From NCBI GenBank assembly GCA_964473865.1, contig CAYYQN010000014.1:1-64000 (forward strand): a stretch of 64,000 nucleotides of DNA. Direction: 5' to 3'. The translations under genes and the position numbers were made by a program. Of the stretch, positions 1 through 8,708 are shown piece after piece. The notes beneath the pieces were generated by a model. The model ran no database searches and was not told where the DNA came from. It saw only the letters and a program-made list of their open reading frames with translations. This stretch comes from CAIMUX01 sp964473865 (GTDB lineage: Bacteria > Eisenbacteria > RBG-16-71-46 > CAIMUX01). How positions within the stretch are numbered: the first letter of the stretch is position 1; every line of letters starts with the position of its first letter.

Positions 1-58
1 CTAAAATGGCGCGACGATACCCCCCAGGGTTAGATCTTAGACGGCGCGATGCGTCACC

Positions 59-87
59 TTGACCGGGCGCTGCCGCCTCCGCATAAT
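59..87 (+). promoter_or_regulatory. Predicted sigma-70-type promoter of the heptose operon
   Basis: TTGACC at 59-64 and CATAAT at 82-87 are separated by 17 nt; each hexamer matches the consensus at 5 of 6 positions. The -10 box ends 8 nt before the ATG at 96, so the transcript would start at or next to that ATG. No Shine-Dalgarno sequence precedes the ATG. If translation instead begins at the in-frame GTG codons at 120 or 144, the message has a 25-50 nt leader. Confidence 0.5.
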
Positions 88-95
88 CCGCAACC

Positions 96-887
96 ATGCA
101 GCCGTCGCGCAGGTCTTCAGTGCGTGTTCCCCGGCCAGGTTCCGTGCCGGCCTTCGTGCTATGCGGTGGGTTGGGCACCCGCCTCTCCGCATACGATGCG
201 CGTCCCAAGGCGATCATCGACGTGGCCGGACGCCCCTTCCTGAGCTATGCACTGCGCCTGCTCAGGCTTCAGGGTTTCCGGCGGGTGGTGCTTCTCCTCG
301 GCCGTGGCGCCGAGGAGGTCCGGGAGGTCTTCGCGGGCGACGGGGTGGAGCACCAGACCGAGGAGATCCCGCTGGGCACCGGCGGGGCGCTGGCCTCCAC
401 GCGGGACCTGTGCGCCCGCGCGAACCTGGTGCTGAACGGCGACAGCTACGCCGAAACGATCTATTCCGACCTCTTGCGCGAGCACACGCGCCACGGGCGA
501 CACGCGGGCGCGGCGGTCACCCTGCTCGCGGTGTGGAGCGACGATGCCGCAGACTATGGAGGCCTCGCGCTGGACCCGGATGGGCAGGTGAGCGGCTTTC
601 GGGAGAAGGGCGCCACCGGGCCGAGCTGGATCAACGCCGGAGTCTACGTGGTTGGCGGGCGCTTCCTGCGCGGCCTGCCGGCAGGGCCGTCGAGCCTGGA
701 GCGGGACCATTTGCCGGCCCTGGCGGCGAACGGGCTCCTGCGGGCGCTGCCGGTCCGCTGCTTCTTCCGCGACATCGGCACGCCGGCCCGTCTGGCCGCG
801 GCCCAAGCGGAGTTCGGGCCCATTGCGGTGCGGATTGAGGCCGAGGCCCAGGAGCCCAGGCGGGCGAGGGTGGGAAGGCAAAGATGA
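96..887 (+). CDS. hddC: Sugar-phosphate nucleotidyltransferase (heptose-1-phosphate guanylyltransferase-like)
   Basis: This 263-residue protein has the nucleotidyltransferase signature near its N-terminus (GGLGTRL followed by an RPK motif) and the metal-binding 'NGDSY' segment near residue 113. In this family such enzymes transfer a nucleotidyl group to a sugar 1-phosphate. The next gene is a heptose 7-phosphate kinase and the operon also has GmhA, so GDP-D-glycero-D-manno-heptose is the likely product. The specificity rests on context and not on any diagnostic residue. The ATG at 96 is supported by a promoter directly upstream, but residues 1-16 precede the conserved core, so GTG 144 is an alternative start. 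It overlaps the next gene by an ATGA. Confidence 0.8.
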   Translation: MQPSRRSSVRVPRPGSVPAFVLCGGLGTRLSAYDARPKAIIDVAGRPFLSYALRLLRLQGFRRVVLLLGRGAEEVREVFAGDGVEHQTEEIPLGTGGALASTRDLCARANLVLNGDSYAETIYSDLLREHTRHGRHAGAAVTLLAVWSDDAADYGGLALDPDGQVSGFREKGATGPSWINAGVYVVGGRFLRGLPAGPSSLERDHLPALAANGLLRALPVRCFFRDIGTPARLAAAQAEFGPIAVRIEAEAQEPRRARVGRQR

Positions 888-1906
888 TCTACCGGGCCAA
901 GGCGCCCCTGCGCATCAGCTTTTGCGGCGGCGGCACGGACGTTTCACCCTACACCGAGGAGCGCGGCGGGGTGGTCCTTTCCGCCACCATCGACAAGTAC
1001 GCGTACGCGGCATTGGCGCCGATCGCCGAGCCGGTGGCGCGCGTCACCTCCCTCGACTTCGGGGTGACCCGCGAGTATCCGCTGGGTGCCCGTCTGGAGC
1101 GGAACGGAGAGCTGGACCTGGTCAAGGGCGCCATCAACCGATTCCAGGAGGACTGGGGACTGCCTTGTGGCCTGGAGATCTTCCTGCGGACCGACGCGCC
1201 TCCGGGCAGCGGCCTGGGCTCCTCCTCGACGATGGTCACGACGCTGGTGGGGGTTCTCGCCGCCTGGGTACGTCAGCCGCTCGCACCCTACGAGGTGGCC
1301 GAGCTGACAACCCGGATCGAACGGGCCGACCTGCAGATTGCCGGCGGACGGCAAGACCAGTACGCCGCGGTCTTCGGGGGGTTCAACTTCATGGAGTTCC
1401 GCGCGGACCACACGGTGGTCAATCCGCTGCGGCTCCGGCCCGGGACGGTGAACGAACTCGAGGTCTCTCTGCTCCTCTGCTTCACCGGCCACACCCGCCT
1501 CGGCGCGCGCATCGTGGAGAAGCAGGCGCAGGCCTATGCCGAGGGGCGCAAGGAGGTGATCGCTTCCCTTGACGAGATGAAGCGGCTCACGCTCGAGATG
1601 AAGGCTCTGCTGCTGCGTGACCGGCTTCGGGAGTTCGGCGATCTTCTGCACGAAGCCTGGGAGTGGAAGAAGCAGCTCCAGTCGGAGATCAGCAACCCCG
1701 AGATCGACCGACTCTACGCGCGGGCCCGCGCGGAGGGGGCGCTCGGCGGGAAAATCCTCGGCGCCGGCGGCGGTGGTTTCCTCCTGGTCATGGTCGCGTT
1801 CGAGAAGCGCCACCTGGTGGCCCGGGCGCTGGAGGAGGAAGGCGGCCGGATCGTCCCCTTCGCCTTCGAGGGAAACGGACTGCAGACCTGGACGGTGGCT
1901 TCGTGA
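884..1906 (+). CDS. hddA: GHMP kinase, D-glycero-D-manno-heptose 7-phosphate kinase
   Basis: This 340-residue GHMP-family kinase begins with the substrate-binding segment 'APLRISFCGGGTDV' and carries the ATP-binding motif GSGLGSSS near residue 110. The C-terminal 'GAGGGGFLL' motif is typical of HddA-type sugar kinases. It phosphorylates heptose 7-phosphate at the anomeric position in the GDP-heptose route used for surface glycans. The start overlaps the upstream stop (ATGA) and its own stop overlaps the next GTG start, so the genes are probably translationally coupled. Fucokinase-type activity is the main alternative, but gmhA in the same operon favours heptose. Confidence 0.85.
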   Translation: MIYRAKAPLRISFCGGGTDVSPYTEERGGVVLSATIDKYAYAALAPIAEPVARVTSLDFGVTREYPLGARLERNGELDLVKGAINRFQEDWGLPCGLEIFLRTDAPPGSGLGSSSTMVTTLVGVLAAWVRQPLAPYEVAELTTRIERADLQIAGGRQDQYAAVFGGFNFMEFRADHTVVNPLRLRPGTVNELEVSLLLCFTGHTRLGARIVEKQAQAYAEGRKEVIASLDEMKRLTLEMKALLLRDRLREFGDLLHEAWEWKKQLQSEISNPEIDRLYARARAEGALGGKILGAGGGGFLLVMVAFEKRHLVARALEEEGGRIVPFAFEGNGLQTWTVAS

Positions 1907-3105
1907 GACCGACGGCGGGGGAGGGCGGCGAAGCCGGCTCGGCGGACACTCCCGGCGAGGGACCGCTGCAGATCGGGATCCTGGGGGTGGCCTGGCCCAT
2001 GCGCGGCGGGATCGCCCAGTACACCGCGGTGCTGGCATCCGAGTTGGCCCGGCGGCACCGGGTCGATCTGGTCTCGTTCACCCGGCAGTATCCGTCTTTT
2101 CTCTTTCCCGGGAAGAGCCAGCTCGATCCCAGCGCCGCGCCCCTGCGGGTTCCGGCCACGCCCCTGATCGACAGCATCGGACCGTGGAGCTGGGAGCGCG
2201 CCGCTCGCCACCTTGCGCGGAAGCGGCCGGACGCCCTCCTGTACAAGTACTGGATGCCGTTCTTCGCTCCCGCCTTCGGTACCATTGCCCGCCGCGTGAA
2301 GCGGCTCTGCCGGCCGCGGCGGGTGCGCACGATCATGGTGGTGGACAACCTTCTGCCGCACGAGAGACGACCGTTCGACCAGACCCTCACCCGGTACGTC
2401 ATGGGCGCCACCGATGCCTACATCGTGCAGTCCGGGGCGGTGCGCCAGGATCTGGTCCGGCTTGCGCCCCGAGCCCGGTTTCTCGAGGTGCCGCATCCGG
2501 TCTACAGTCTGTTCGGATCGCCGGTTGCCAAGGCCGACGCGCGCACGGCCCTGGGCCTCGCGGCGGACGAGCCACTCCTCCTCTTCTTCGGTTTTGTGCG
2601 GCGGTACAAGGGGCTGGATACGTTGCTGCGCGCCCTCCCGATGATCCGCGCCGGCCTCGATCGGCCGCCGCGGTTGCTGGTGCTCGGAGAGTTCTACGAA
2701 GGCAGGGAGGAGACCGAGGCGTTGGTGCGAGAACTCGATCTGGGTGCCGCCGTGTCGATTCTGGATGAGTACGTGGCGGATGAAAAGGTCGGGCTCTACT
2801 TCTCCGCAGCCGACGTCGTCGTGCTCCCATACAAGTCGGCGACGCAGAGCGGAATCGTCCAGATCGCGTATCAGATGGACCGTCCGGTGATCTGCACCGG
2901 CGTGGGCGGGTTGGCCGAAGTGGTGCGCGACGGCGAAACCGGTCTGGTGGTTCCCCCGGACGATCCGCCGGCTCTCGCGGCCGCCGTGGTACGCTATCTG
3001 CGGGACGGGTGCGAGCCCGGCTTCGTCGACCGGATCCGCGTGGAGAAACGGAAGTACTCCTGGGACCGGATGGCCGAAGCGGTGGAGCTCCTCGCCCGCG
3101 AGTGA
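1903..3105 (+). CDS. Glycosyltransferase family 4
   Basis: This 400-residue GT-B glycosyltransferase starts with an N-terminal 'IGILGVAWPMRGGIAQYT' acceptor-domain segment. The C-terminal nucleotide-sugar domain contains 'LLFFGFVRRYKGLDTLL' near residue 225 and the donor-binding region 'VICTGVGGLAEVV'. The usual first glutamate of the EX7E motif is not obvious ('ATQSGIVQIAY'), as in some GT4 subgroups. I chose GTG 1903 because it overlaps the hddA stop as GTGA; the longer reading frame starting at 1663 lies inside hddA. Context suggests it adds heptose, or a sugar next to heptose, to a surface polysaccharide. Confidence 0.85.
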   Translation: MRPTAGEGGEAGSADTPGEGPLQIGILGVAWPMRGGIAQYTAVLASELARRHRVDLVSFTRQYPSFLFPGKSQLDPSAAPLRVPATPLIDSIGPWSWERAARHLARKRPDALLYKYWMPFFAPAFGTIARRVKRLCRPRRVRTIMVVDNLLPHERRPFDQTLTRYVMGATDAYIVQSGAVRQDLVRLAPRARFLEVPHPVYSLFGSPVAKADARTALGLAADEPLLLFFGFVRRYKGLDTLLRALPMIRAGLDRPPRLLVLGEFYEGREETEALVRELDLGAAVSILDEYVADEKVGLYFSAADVVVLPYKSATQSGIVQIAYQMDRPVICTGVGGLAEVVRDGETGLVVPPDDPPALAAAVVRYLRDGCEPGFVDRIRVEKRKYSWDRMAEAVELLARE

Positions 3106-3129
3106 GGAGCAGGAGCCGGAGGGAGAGCG

Positions 3130-3729
3130 TTGGCGATCAATCCAGAGGAAGTCGAGAGGCGGATCGTGGCCGCGATCGCAGTCCAGCGCTCGCTGCTCGC
3201 CCAGGCGCCCCGGATCGTGCAGGTGGCGGAAGCCTGGCTGACCGCGCTGCGCGCCGGAGGGAAGGTGATCTTCTTCGGCAACGGCGGTTCGGCCGCCGAC
3301 GCCCAGCATCTCGAGTGCGAACTGGCCGGCCGCTTCTACCTGGACCGGCGGCCGCTGCCGGCCCTGGCGCTCACCGTGAACAGCTCCTCGCTCACCGCGA
3401 TCGGAAACGACTACGGCTTCGAGCAGGTCTTCACCCGGCAGCTCGAAGGAATCGCCCGGCCGGGTGATGTCGCGGTCGGGATCTCCACCAGCGGCGACTC
3501 CGCCAACGTGCTGCGGGCGCTGCAGAAGGCGCGCACGCTGGGGCTCGTGACCGTGGGATTCACCGGCCGCACGGGCGGCGGCATGCGCGAGTGGTGCGAC
3601 GTCTGGCTGGCGATCGATTCCACGGAGACGCCGCGAATACAGGAGGGACACATCCTGGCCGGGCACATCGCGTGCGAGATGGTGGAGCGCGCGATGTTCG
3701 GAGGGGAGGCCCCGCTGGGAAAGGCGTGA
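3130..3729 (+). CDS. gmhA: Sedoheptulose 7-phosphate isomerase
   Basis: This 199-residue SIS-domain protein has the family's normal length. It shows the phosphate-binding segment 'FFGNGGSAADAQH' (residues about 47-59) and 'VAVGISTSGDSANVL' (about 115-129), both characteristic of GmhA. It converts sedoheptulose 7-phosphate to D-glycero-D-manno-heptose 7-phosphate, the substrate of the HddA kinase encoded upstream. The TTG start at 3130 is preceded by a good GGAGGGAG ribosome binding site. It is the last gene of the operon; the next gene converges on it 24 nt away. The phosphatase GmhB, needed for the complete pathway, is not in this window. Confidence 0.9.
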   Translation: MAINPEEVERRIVAAIAVQRSLLAQAPRIVQVAEAWLTALRAGGKVIFFGNGGSAADAQHLECELAGRFYLDRRPLPALALTVNSSSLTAIGNDYGFEQVFTRQLEGIARPGDVAVGISTSGDSANVLRALQKARTLGLVTVGFTGRTGGGMREWCDVWLAIDSTETPRIQEGHILAGHIACEMVERAMFGGEAPLGKA

Positions 3730-3753
3730 GGCCCGCAGCCGCGTCGCCTCCGC

Positions 3754-4557
3754 TCAGCCCCCGATCGCCCGCAGGGTCCCGCCGATCCAGTCGATGATGA
3801 GGAAGTTCATTCGTCCGATGAGCAGCGAGACCCGGCCCATCACCGTATAGCCGAACGCGGCGCCGAAACCGAGCATGAGGAACCAGATTCCCAGGCGGCT
3901 CATGCCGCCCACCGCTCCGCGATGTTCCAGCGAGAAGAAGAAGTAGATGAGGACCATCAGCACGCCGACGAAGAGCAGCACGTTGTCCAGCGCCTCGGCG
4001 GCGACGGGGACGGCGATCTGCGCGAAGATGCGCAGGACGACCCAGGTGGCGGCGAATACGAGCGCCCCGCGAGTCATCCGTCCCCGCGCGGCGTCGAGCA
4101 GTCCGAGGATGAGGGCCGCGGCCGCCAGGGATACGACAAGCGCGGTCGCGCCGGCGATCGGCAAGGCGCCGTAGAGCGGCAGCATCGTAGCGCCGGCCTG
4201 GGGGAGCACCTCGCCTTGCAGCTTCTGCACCATGTTCACCCCGGTGTAGTACCCGACGTAGACCGCCAGCGAAAACCGGGCCATCCAGGCAATGCGCGGA
4301 ATGTACCGCGTATAGAGGTTGACTCCCAGCAGCGCCGGGATGAGCAGGTCGGCGTTGTGCCCGAAGTCGTTTACCAGCGGCAGGACCAGGTTGGGCTTCA
4401 GCGTGTTGTTTGCCGTCTGCCCGATGTAGTAGCCGAGTGAGACCCCCGCGAACAGCGCCTCGGCGAATCGGAAGAACGGGTTGTCCCGGTACAGGAAGCT
4501 GAAGAGGCATAGTGTCAGGAAGGCGGCGAGCCAGGTTCCGAGCAGTTCGACCGACAT
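3754..4557 (-). CDS. Polytopic membrane protein of unknown function (metG operon, fourth membrane gene)
   Basis: This 267-residue protein has about seven or eight hydrophobic segments spread along its length and no motif that I recognise. It is the last gene of a five-gene minus-strand operon: metG, a DUF6754-like protein, and three more membrane proteins. The ATG at 4557 has AGGAGG upstream. The gap to the upstream gene is only 13 nt, so co-transcription is nearly certain. Its partners suggest a membrane complex, but no transport or enzymatic signature is visible, so I give it no function. Confidence 0.75.
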   Translation of the reverse strand: MSVELLGTWLAAFLTLCLFSFLYRDNPFFRFAEALFAGVSLGYYIGQTANNTLKPNLVLPLVNDFGHNADLLIPALLGVNLYTRYIPRIAWMARFSLAVYVGYYTGVNMVQKLQGEVLPQAGATMLPLYGALPIAGATALVVSLAAAALILGLLDAARGRMTRGALVFAATWVVLRIFAQIAVPVAAEALDNVLLFVGVLMVLIYFFFSLEHRGAVGGMSRLGIWFLMLGFGAAFGYTVMGRVSLLIGRMNFLIIDWIGGTLRAIGG

Positions 4558-4570
4558 CTCTCCGGCCCTC

Positions 4571-5461
4571 CTAGACGCGCGCCGCGGGGGACCGGCCCAG
4601 GAAGTAGGCCACGTTCCCGATGATGATGAAGATGATGATCACGGCGTGGATGATCGTCTGGACGTCCATGCCTCGCATGGCGTTGAAGACCAGCGGGTCG
4701 TCGTAGGCCGGCTTCACCTGCGGATAGGCATCGAGGAGCAGCCGCTCGTACTCCGAAGCGCCCTTGAGTCCGCCCAGGAGTCCGAGCATCTGGTGGCTGT
4801 CGTAGTAGGCGTAGAATTTCGGCGCCGAGACGGCGGTGCACCCGACCGCCACGGGTGTTCCGAACTGGGCATTGACGAGATTGACCCACCAGTCGCCGAT
4901 GACCCCGGTGGCCAGGCTCACGACCAGCTGGACGTTCTCATAGTTGCGCACCCGGGCCATCAGCGGCAGCTGCGACAGCGGAAGGCCGCGGGCGTCGGAC
5001 GGGAAGACCCGGGCGATGTCCTCGCCCATCTGCTTCATGGAGGCCTGACCCCCGTCCTTGTAACCGAGATTCACGTAGTCGATCCCGTACTGCAGGTCGG
5101 GGAACTCCGCCGCCACCCGATTCAACTCCTCCGTGGCCATCGCCCCGCCCCCGATCGGGAAGAGGGCCAGCACGACGACCTTGACGCGTCGCGCCAGGCA
5201 GTGGCGCAGGACCGCGGCGGCCATCGGGCCGTTCTCGGGTTTGGTGGTCGGACCGTAGTCGAAGGAGACCATCACCACATCCTCGGGAGTGAGAGTCTCG
5301 ATCCGGTCGAAGAGATCGCGCACGGGCGGCGTAACCGTCACCGACAGCCCGATCGGGAAGATGATCGGGAAGATCGTGCCCACCGCCACCAGAAGGAAGA
5401 TCCAGCGCCGATCCAGCTGCTGGAGCATCGTGGAGAGATTCCCTTCCTTGGTTCGAGCCAC
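4571..5461 (-). CDS. Membrane-anchored protein of unknown function with a large extramembrane domain
   Basis: This 296-residue protein has one hydrophobic segment near the N-terminus (residues about 20-42) and one near the C-terminus (about 265-288), flanking a soluble domain of some 220 residues. The soluble part has alternating strand-helix segments such as 'VKVVVLALFPIGGGAMATEEL', suggesting a Rossmann-like fold on the non-cytoplasmic or cytoplasmic face. The start is a GTG at 5461 directly behind an AGGAGG-rich ribosome binding site. It lies 9 nt from the upstream membrane gene. I do not recognise the family. Confidence 0.75.
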   Translation of the reverse strand: MARTKEGNLSTMLQQLDRRWIFLLVAVGTIFPIIFPIGLSVTVTPPVRDLFDRIETLTPEDVVMVSFDYGPTTKPENGPMAAAVLRHCLARRVKVVVLALFPIGGGAMATEELNRVAAEFPDLQYGIDYVNLGYKDGGQASMKQMGEDIARVFPSDARGLPLSQLPLMARVRNYENVQLVVSLATGVIGDWWVNLVNAQFGTPVAVGCTAVSAPKFYAYYDSHQMLGLLGGLKGASEYERLLLDAYPQVKPAYDDPLVFNAMRGMDVQTIIHAVIIIFIIIGNVAYFLGRSPAARV

Positions 5462-5470
5462 GGCCTCCTC

Positions 5471-6169
5471 CTACTCCTTCTCGAGGCCGAGGTAGCTGCG
5501 CTCGATGCCGAGGATCACGCGGAGGGAAAGGGAGGCCGCACCGAGAGCGGCCCCGATCAGGATGCCGCGCTGAGCGGCGGCGTTCGGGTTGTTCATCAGC
5601 CACTCCGTGAACCTGCCGAGGGCGAGCTTGCCCCCGGGGATCCAGGCGAGGAGGGACTCGCCGAGGGGGATCCGTCCGAGCATCACGACAACCGCAGCCA
5701 CGAGCAGAATGGTGGCCTCGAGGTTGCGCACGCGGAAGGCCCGGAATGCGGCGGAGGCCACGTAGAAAGCCAGGAGGCTGAACATGGTCGCCTGTAGCGG
5801 CTGGAAGACGTAGGTCACGAAGAAGCTGAACGGGCTGGGGGTTCCGTCCGGGTTCGGATTGATGCCGTGGAAGGGGCCGAGATTGAACGCCCCCAGGAGG
5901 CCGAAGGTCCCGGGAAGAGCCAGGCCGGCGAGAAGGAAGATCGCGTAGTGCCAGCCGGGACCCTTGCGTTCGATCTTGCGCAGGTTCCCCTGGACCACGT
6001 TCACCACCCCGAGCAGGATGGCGAAGCCCGCGATGATGATCATCCACTTCTCGAGACGATCGCTGGGCACCTTCACCGCCCGCGCCTTCTCGGTAAAGAA
6101 GAACGCCACGATGGGGATCAAGCCCGCCAGAAACGTCAGCACCAGCGGTAGCTGAACACGGAAGAACAA
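5471..6169 (-). CDS. Polytopic membrane protein of unknown function (metG operon)
   Basis: This 232-residue protein has about six membrane segments. A loop near residue 105 is rich in Gly, Pro and Asn ('GPFHGINPNPDGTPSPF'). The start is a TTG at 6169 with AGGAGGT eight bases upstream, which overlaps the end of the preceding gene's stop region; no ATG lies nearby in frame. Its position between the DUF6754-like gene and the membrane-anchored Rossmann-like protein implies a shared complex. No catalytic or transport motif is visible. Confidence 0.75.
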   Translation of the reverse strand: MFFRVQLPLVLTFLAGLIPIVAFFFTEKARAVKVPSDRLEKWMIIIAGFAILLGVVNVVQGNLRKIERKGPGWHYAIFLLAGLALPGTFGLLGAFNLGPFHGINPNPDGTPSPFSFFVTYVFQPLQATMFSLLAFYVASAAFRAFRVRNLEATILLVAAVVVMLGRIPLGESLLAWIPGGKLALGRFTEWLMNNPNAAAQRGILIGAALGAASLSLRVILGIERSYLGLEKE

Positions 6170-6181
6170 GGCGTCGACCTC

Positions 6182-6988
6182 CTAACGGGCTACGAAGTAC
6201 TGCGCCAGGTTGACGCTGCCGATCGTGGCGGCCAGGGCGCCGAGGATGATGGCGATTCCGACCGCCGCCTTGGTCCAGTCCTGGCCCTTGATGCTCCCGA
6301 GCATGGCCGGGTCGCGCGCCAGGTAGGCGCCCGCGGCGTAGAGCTCCTCGCCGATCAGGGTGTAGTCGCAGGCGCAGACGAAGAAGGGGAGCTGTGCGAT
6401 CTCGGCGGTTCCCGAGATCTGGATCGCGCCGGACGCCTGGCCGGTTTCCGCCAGCAGCAGCGATTCCGCGGCGAACGAGCCGATGAGGAAATTGGTGGCC
6501 GGGCGTTCGCGCATCATGATTCCCGACACCGAAGCGGTGTAGGCGAACTGGTCATAGGTCACATAGTGCACGAGCGTGTCGCTGTACAGGTCCGGCCGCC
6601 CTTCCTGGATGTACGCCTCTTTGACTGTTTCGCGGGCGGAGGCAAAGGTGAGCGGATCCTTGTTCGGGACATCGAGCTCGGTGTTGTAGCGAGCGGTCAT
6701 ACGTGCTACATGCGAGAGCACGGCCAGACTGGCGATCGTCTGGTTCTCGTCGATCGACGCGATGCCCGGCACATAGAGCACCTTTCGCCCCAGCTCCGTG
6801 GCCCGGCCCACCGCCTCGTCGATCGCGTTCAGTCCGGCGATCTTGCGAATGAACAGATCCTGCCGGGTCCGGGCCGCCCGGATGAACCAGAGAACGAGGA
6901 TGCAGAAGAGGAGGAAGAGAACGAGCGCGTTGGCGCGTTCCGGGTTGAAGTGCAGGAACCCCTCCGGGTCCAGCGCCGGCGGATTCAT
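6182..6988 (-). CDS. DUF6754-like membrane protein
   Basis: This 268-residue protein has one transmembrane segment near residues 20-40 and one at the C-terminus (about 240-262). Between them is a conserved soluble domain with motifs such as 'DEAVGRATELGRKVLYVPG', 'ATNFLIGSFAAESLLLAETG' and 'CDYTLIGEELYAAGAYL', which I match from memory to the DUF6754 family. Its ATG overlaps the metG stop as ATGA, and a GGGAGGTG ribosome binding site lies inside metG. Function is unknown; the fixed set of neighbours suggests it is the core of a four-protein membrane assembly. Confidence 0.75.
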   Translation of the reverse strand: MNPPALDPEGFLHFNPERANALVLFLLFCILVLWFIRAARTRQDLFIRKIAGLNAIDEAVGRATELGRKVLYVPGIASIDENQTIASLAVLSHVARMTARYNTELDVPNKDPLTFASARETVKEAYIQEGRPDLYSDTLVHYVTYDQFAYTASVSGIMMRERPATNFLIGSFAAESLLLAETGQASGAIQISGTAEIAQLPFFVCACDYTLIGEELYAAGAYLARDPAMLGSIKGQDWTKAAVGIAIILGALAATIGSVNLAQYFVAR

Positions 6989-8574
6989 CGGGCACCTCCC
7001 GCGCGTCCCGGGTCCGCCTGCGGGGGAGCCGTCTCGATGCGGGGGAACAGGGCCCCGCCGGGACGTATCGGCGTTCCGGGCCGAAGCCCGCCCCACCGGA
7101 TCCAGGCGGGATCGGCGGCGCCTTTGAGCAGCGCATCGGGCGCCTCGATCATGCCCAGACGGAAGAGAGCCTCTCCGCACTTGCCCGGCATGATCGGGGC
7201 GAGGAGGGAGACCGACAGTCGGATCGCCTCCGCCGCAGTCGCCAGGGTGGAGGCGATCGCCTCAGGACCGCCGCTCTTCACCGCCTTCCACGGCGCCTTG
7301 ACCTCGAGGTACCGGTTGACGGCACGCACCAGCTCCAGGGTCTCCTCGATCGCGGAGTGGATCCTCGCCTCCTCCATCGCGACCAGCACACTGTCCACTG
7401 CCAGCCGAGCCTGGTGCGCCAGCCCCTCGTCGGCCGCGTCCCGAGGACCCGGCTCCGGCACACGGTCGGCGAAGTGCGCGTGGATCATCCGCTCGATCCG
7501 GTTGAGGCAGTTCCCCAGATCGTTCGCCAGATCGGAATTGATGCGGGCGACGAGCGCCGGCTCGGAGAAGTCGGAGTCCAGGCCCACCACCATGTCCCGC
7601 ATCAGGAAGAAGCGAAAGCCATCGACGCCGTGGGCGCGACACATCTCCATCGGGTGGACGACGTTGCCCAGTGACTTCGACATCTTGCGGCCCGCGTGCG
7701 TCCACCACCCGTGCGCCAGAATGGCCTGGGGTGGTTCGAGACCGGCCGCCCGCAGCATGGTGGGCCAGTAGACCGCGTGCGTGGTGAGGATGTCCTTGGC
7801 AATCAGATGGCAGGTCGCCGGCCACCAGTTGCCGTGGTCCGGCGCCTCAACCCCATCCACCGCGCTGTAGTAGTTGACCAGGGCGTCGAACCAGACGTAG
7901 GTCACATAGGCGGGATCGAAGGGGAGGGGAATTCCCCAACCCAGTCGGGACGCCGGGCGGCTGATACACAGGTCGCCCAGAGGCTTCTTCAGGAATCCGA
8001 GCACTTCGTTGCGCCGGGAAGTCGGCCGGATGAACTCCGGATGATCCTCGATATGCCGGATGAGCCAGTCCTGGTAGCGGCTCATGCGGAAGAAGTAGTT
8101 CGTTTCCGACAGCGGGACTACCGGCCGTCCGCAGTCCGGGCAATTGCCGCCCACCACGTCTTTCTCGGTCCAGAACCGCTCATCGGGAACGCAATAGAGG
8201 CCTTCGTAGGTGTCCTGGTAGATCTCGCCGCGCCGGTGGAGCTCGGCCAGGATCCGCTGCACGACCCGCTGGTGGCGGGGCTCGGTGGTGCGAATGAAGT
8301 CATCGTTGCTGATCTGGAGGACCTGCCAGGCTTCCCGGAACCGGGCCGCCATGAGATCGCAGTGTTCGCGGGGGGTCCGGCCAGCCTGGGCCGACGCCTC
8401 GACGATCTTCTGACCATGCTCATCGGTACCGGTCAGGAAACGCGTCGCGTCGCCGCGCAGGCGGTGAAATCGAGCGAGAACATCGGCCAGCACGGTGGTG
8501 TAGGCGTGCCCGATGTGGGGCTCGTCATTCACATAGTAGATCGGAGTCGTGACGTAGAACCGCCCGTCGCCCAT
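6985..8574 (-). CDS. metG: Methionyl-tRNA synthetase
   Basis: This 529-residue class I aminoacyl-tRNA synthetase charges tRNA-Met. It has 'HIGH' at residues 20-23 and the 'KMSKS' loop in the second half of the Rossmann fold. The connective insert has a single CXXC ('NCPDCGRP'), as in the one-zinc Thermus-type enzymes. There is no C-terminal tRNA-binding (EMAP/Trbp111) domain, so it is the short form. I took the ATG at 8574 because the 36 residues encoded upstream of it resemble no synthetase. It is the first gene of an operon with four membrane-protein genes. Confidence 0.95.
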   Translation of the reverse strand: MGDGRFYVTTPIYYVNDEPHIGHAYTTVLADVLARFHRLRGDATRFLTGTDEHGQKIVEASAQAGRTPREHCDLMAARFREAWQVLQISNDDFIRTTEPRHQRVVQRILAELHRRGEIYQDTYEGLYCVPDERFWTEKDVVGGNCPDCGRPVVPLSETNYFFRMSRYQDWLIRHIEDHPEFIRPTSRRNEVLGFLKKPLGDLCISRPASRLGWGIPLPFDPAYVTYVWFDALVNYYSAVDGVEAPDHGNWWPATCHLIAKDILTTHAVYWPTMLRAAGLEPPQAILAHGWWTHAGRKMSKSLGNVVHPMEMCRAHGVDGFRFFLMRDMVVGLDSDFSEPALVARINSDLANDLGNCLNRIERMIHAHFADRVPEPGPRDAADEGLAHQARLAVDSVLVAMEEARIHSAIEETLELVRAVNRYLEVKAPWKAVKSGGPEAIASTLATAAEAIRLSVSLLAPIMPGKCGEALFRLGMIEAPDALLKGAADPAWIRWGGLRPGTPIRPGGALFPRIETAPPQADPGRAGGAR

Positions 8575-8708
8575 GTCCCGTCCGCGGTGAGCCTGACCGT
8601 CGCGGCGGACGCCGGGCTCTTGCGGCGCTGCCGGGCGCTCCCCTGCCGGAGATCGCGCATGTGGGGCGCAGTATGCGCGCAAGAGTGGGGACTGGGCAAG
8701 CGCGGCGC

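Noticed and set aside
1714..3666. 650-codon open frame on the minus strand across the glycosyltransferase and gmhA genes
   Set aside because: It is antisense to well-recognised genes and has no family resemblance. Long shadow frames are expected with such GC-rich third positions.
6989..7180. N-terminal extension of the DUF6754-like gene inside metG
   Set aside because: The extension is the wrong frame of metG and non-conserved; the ATGA overlap with a good ribosome binding site marks the true start.
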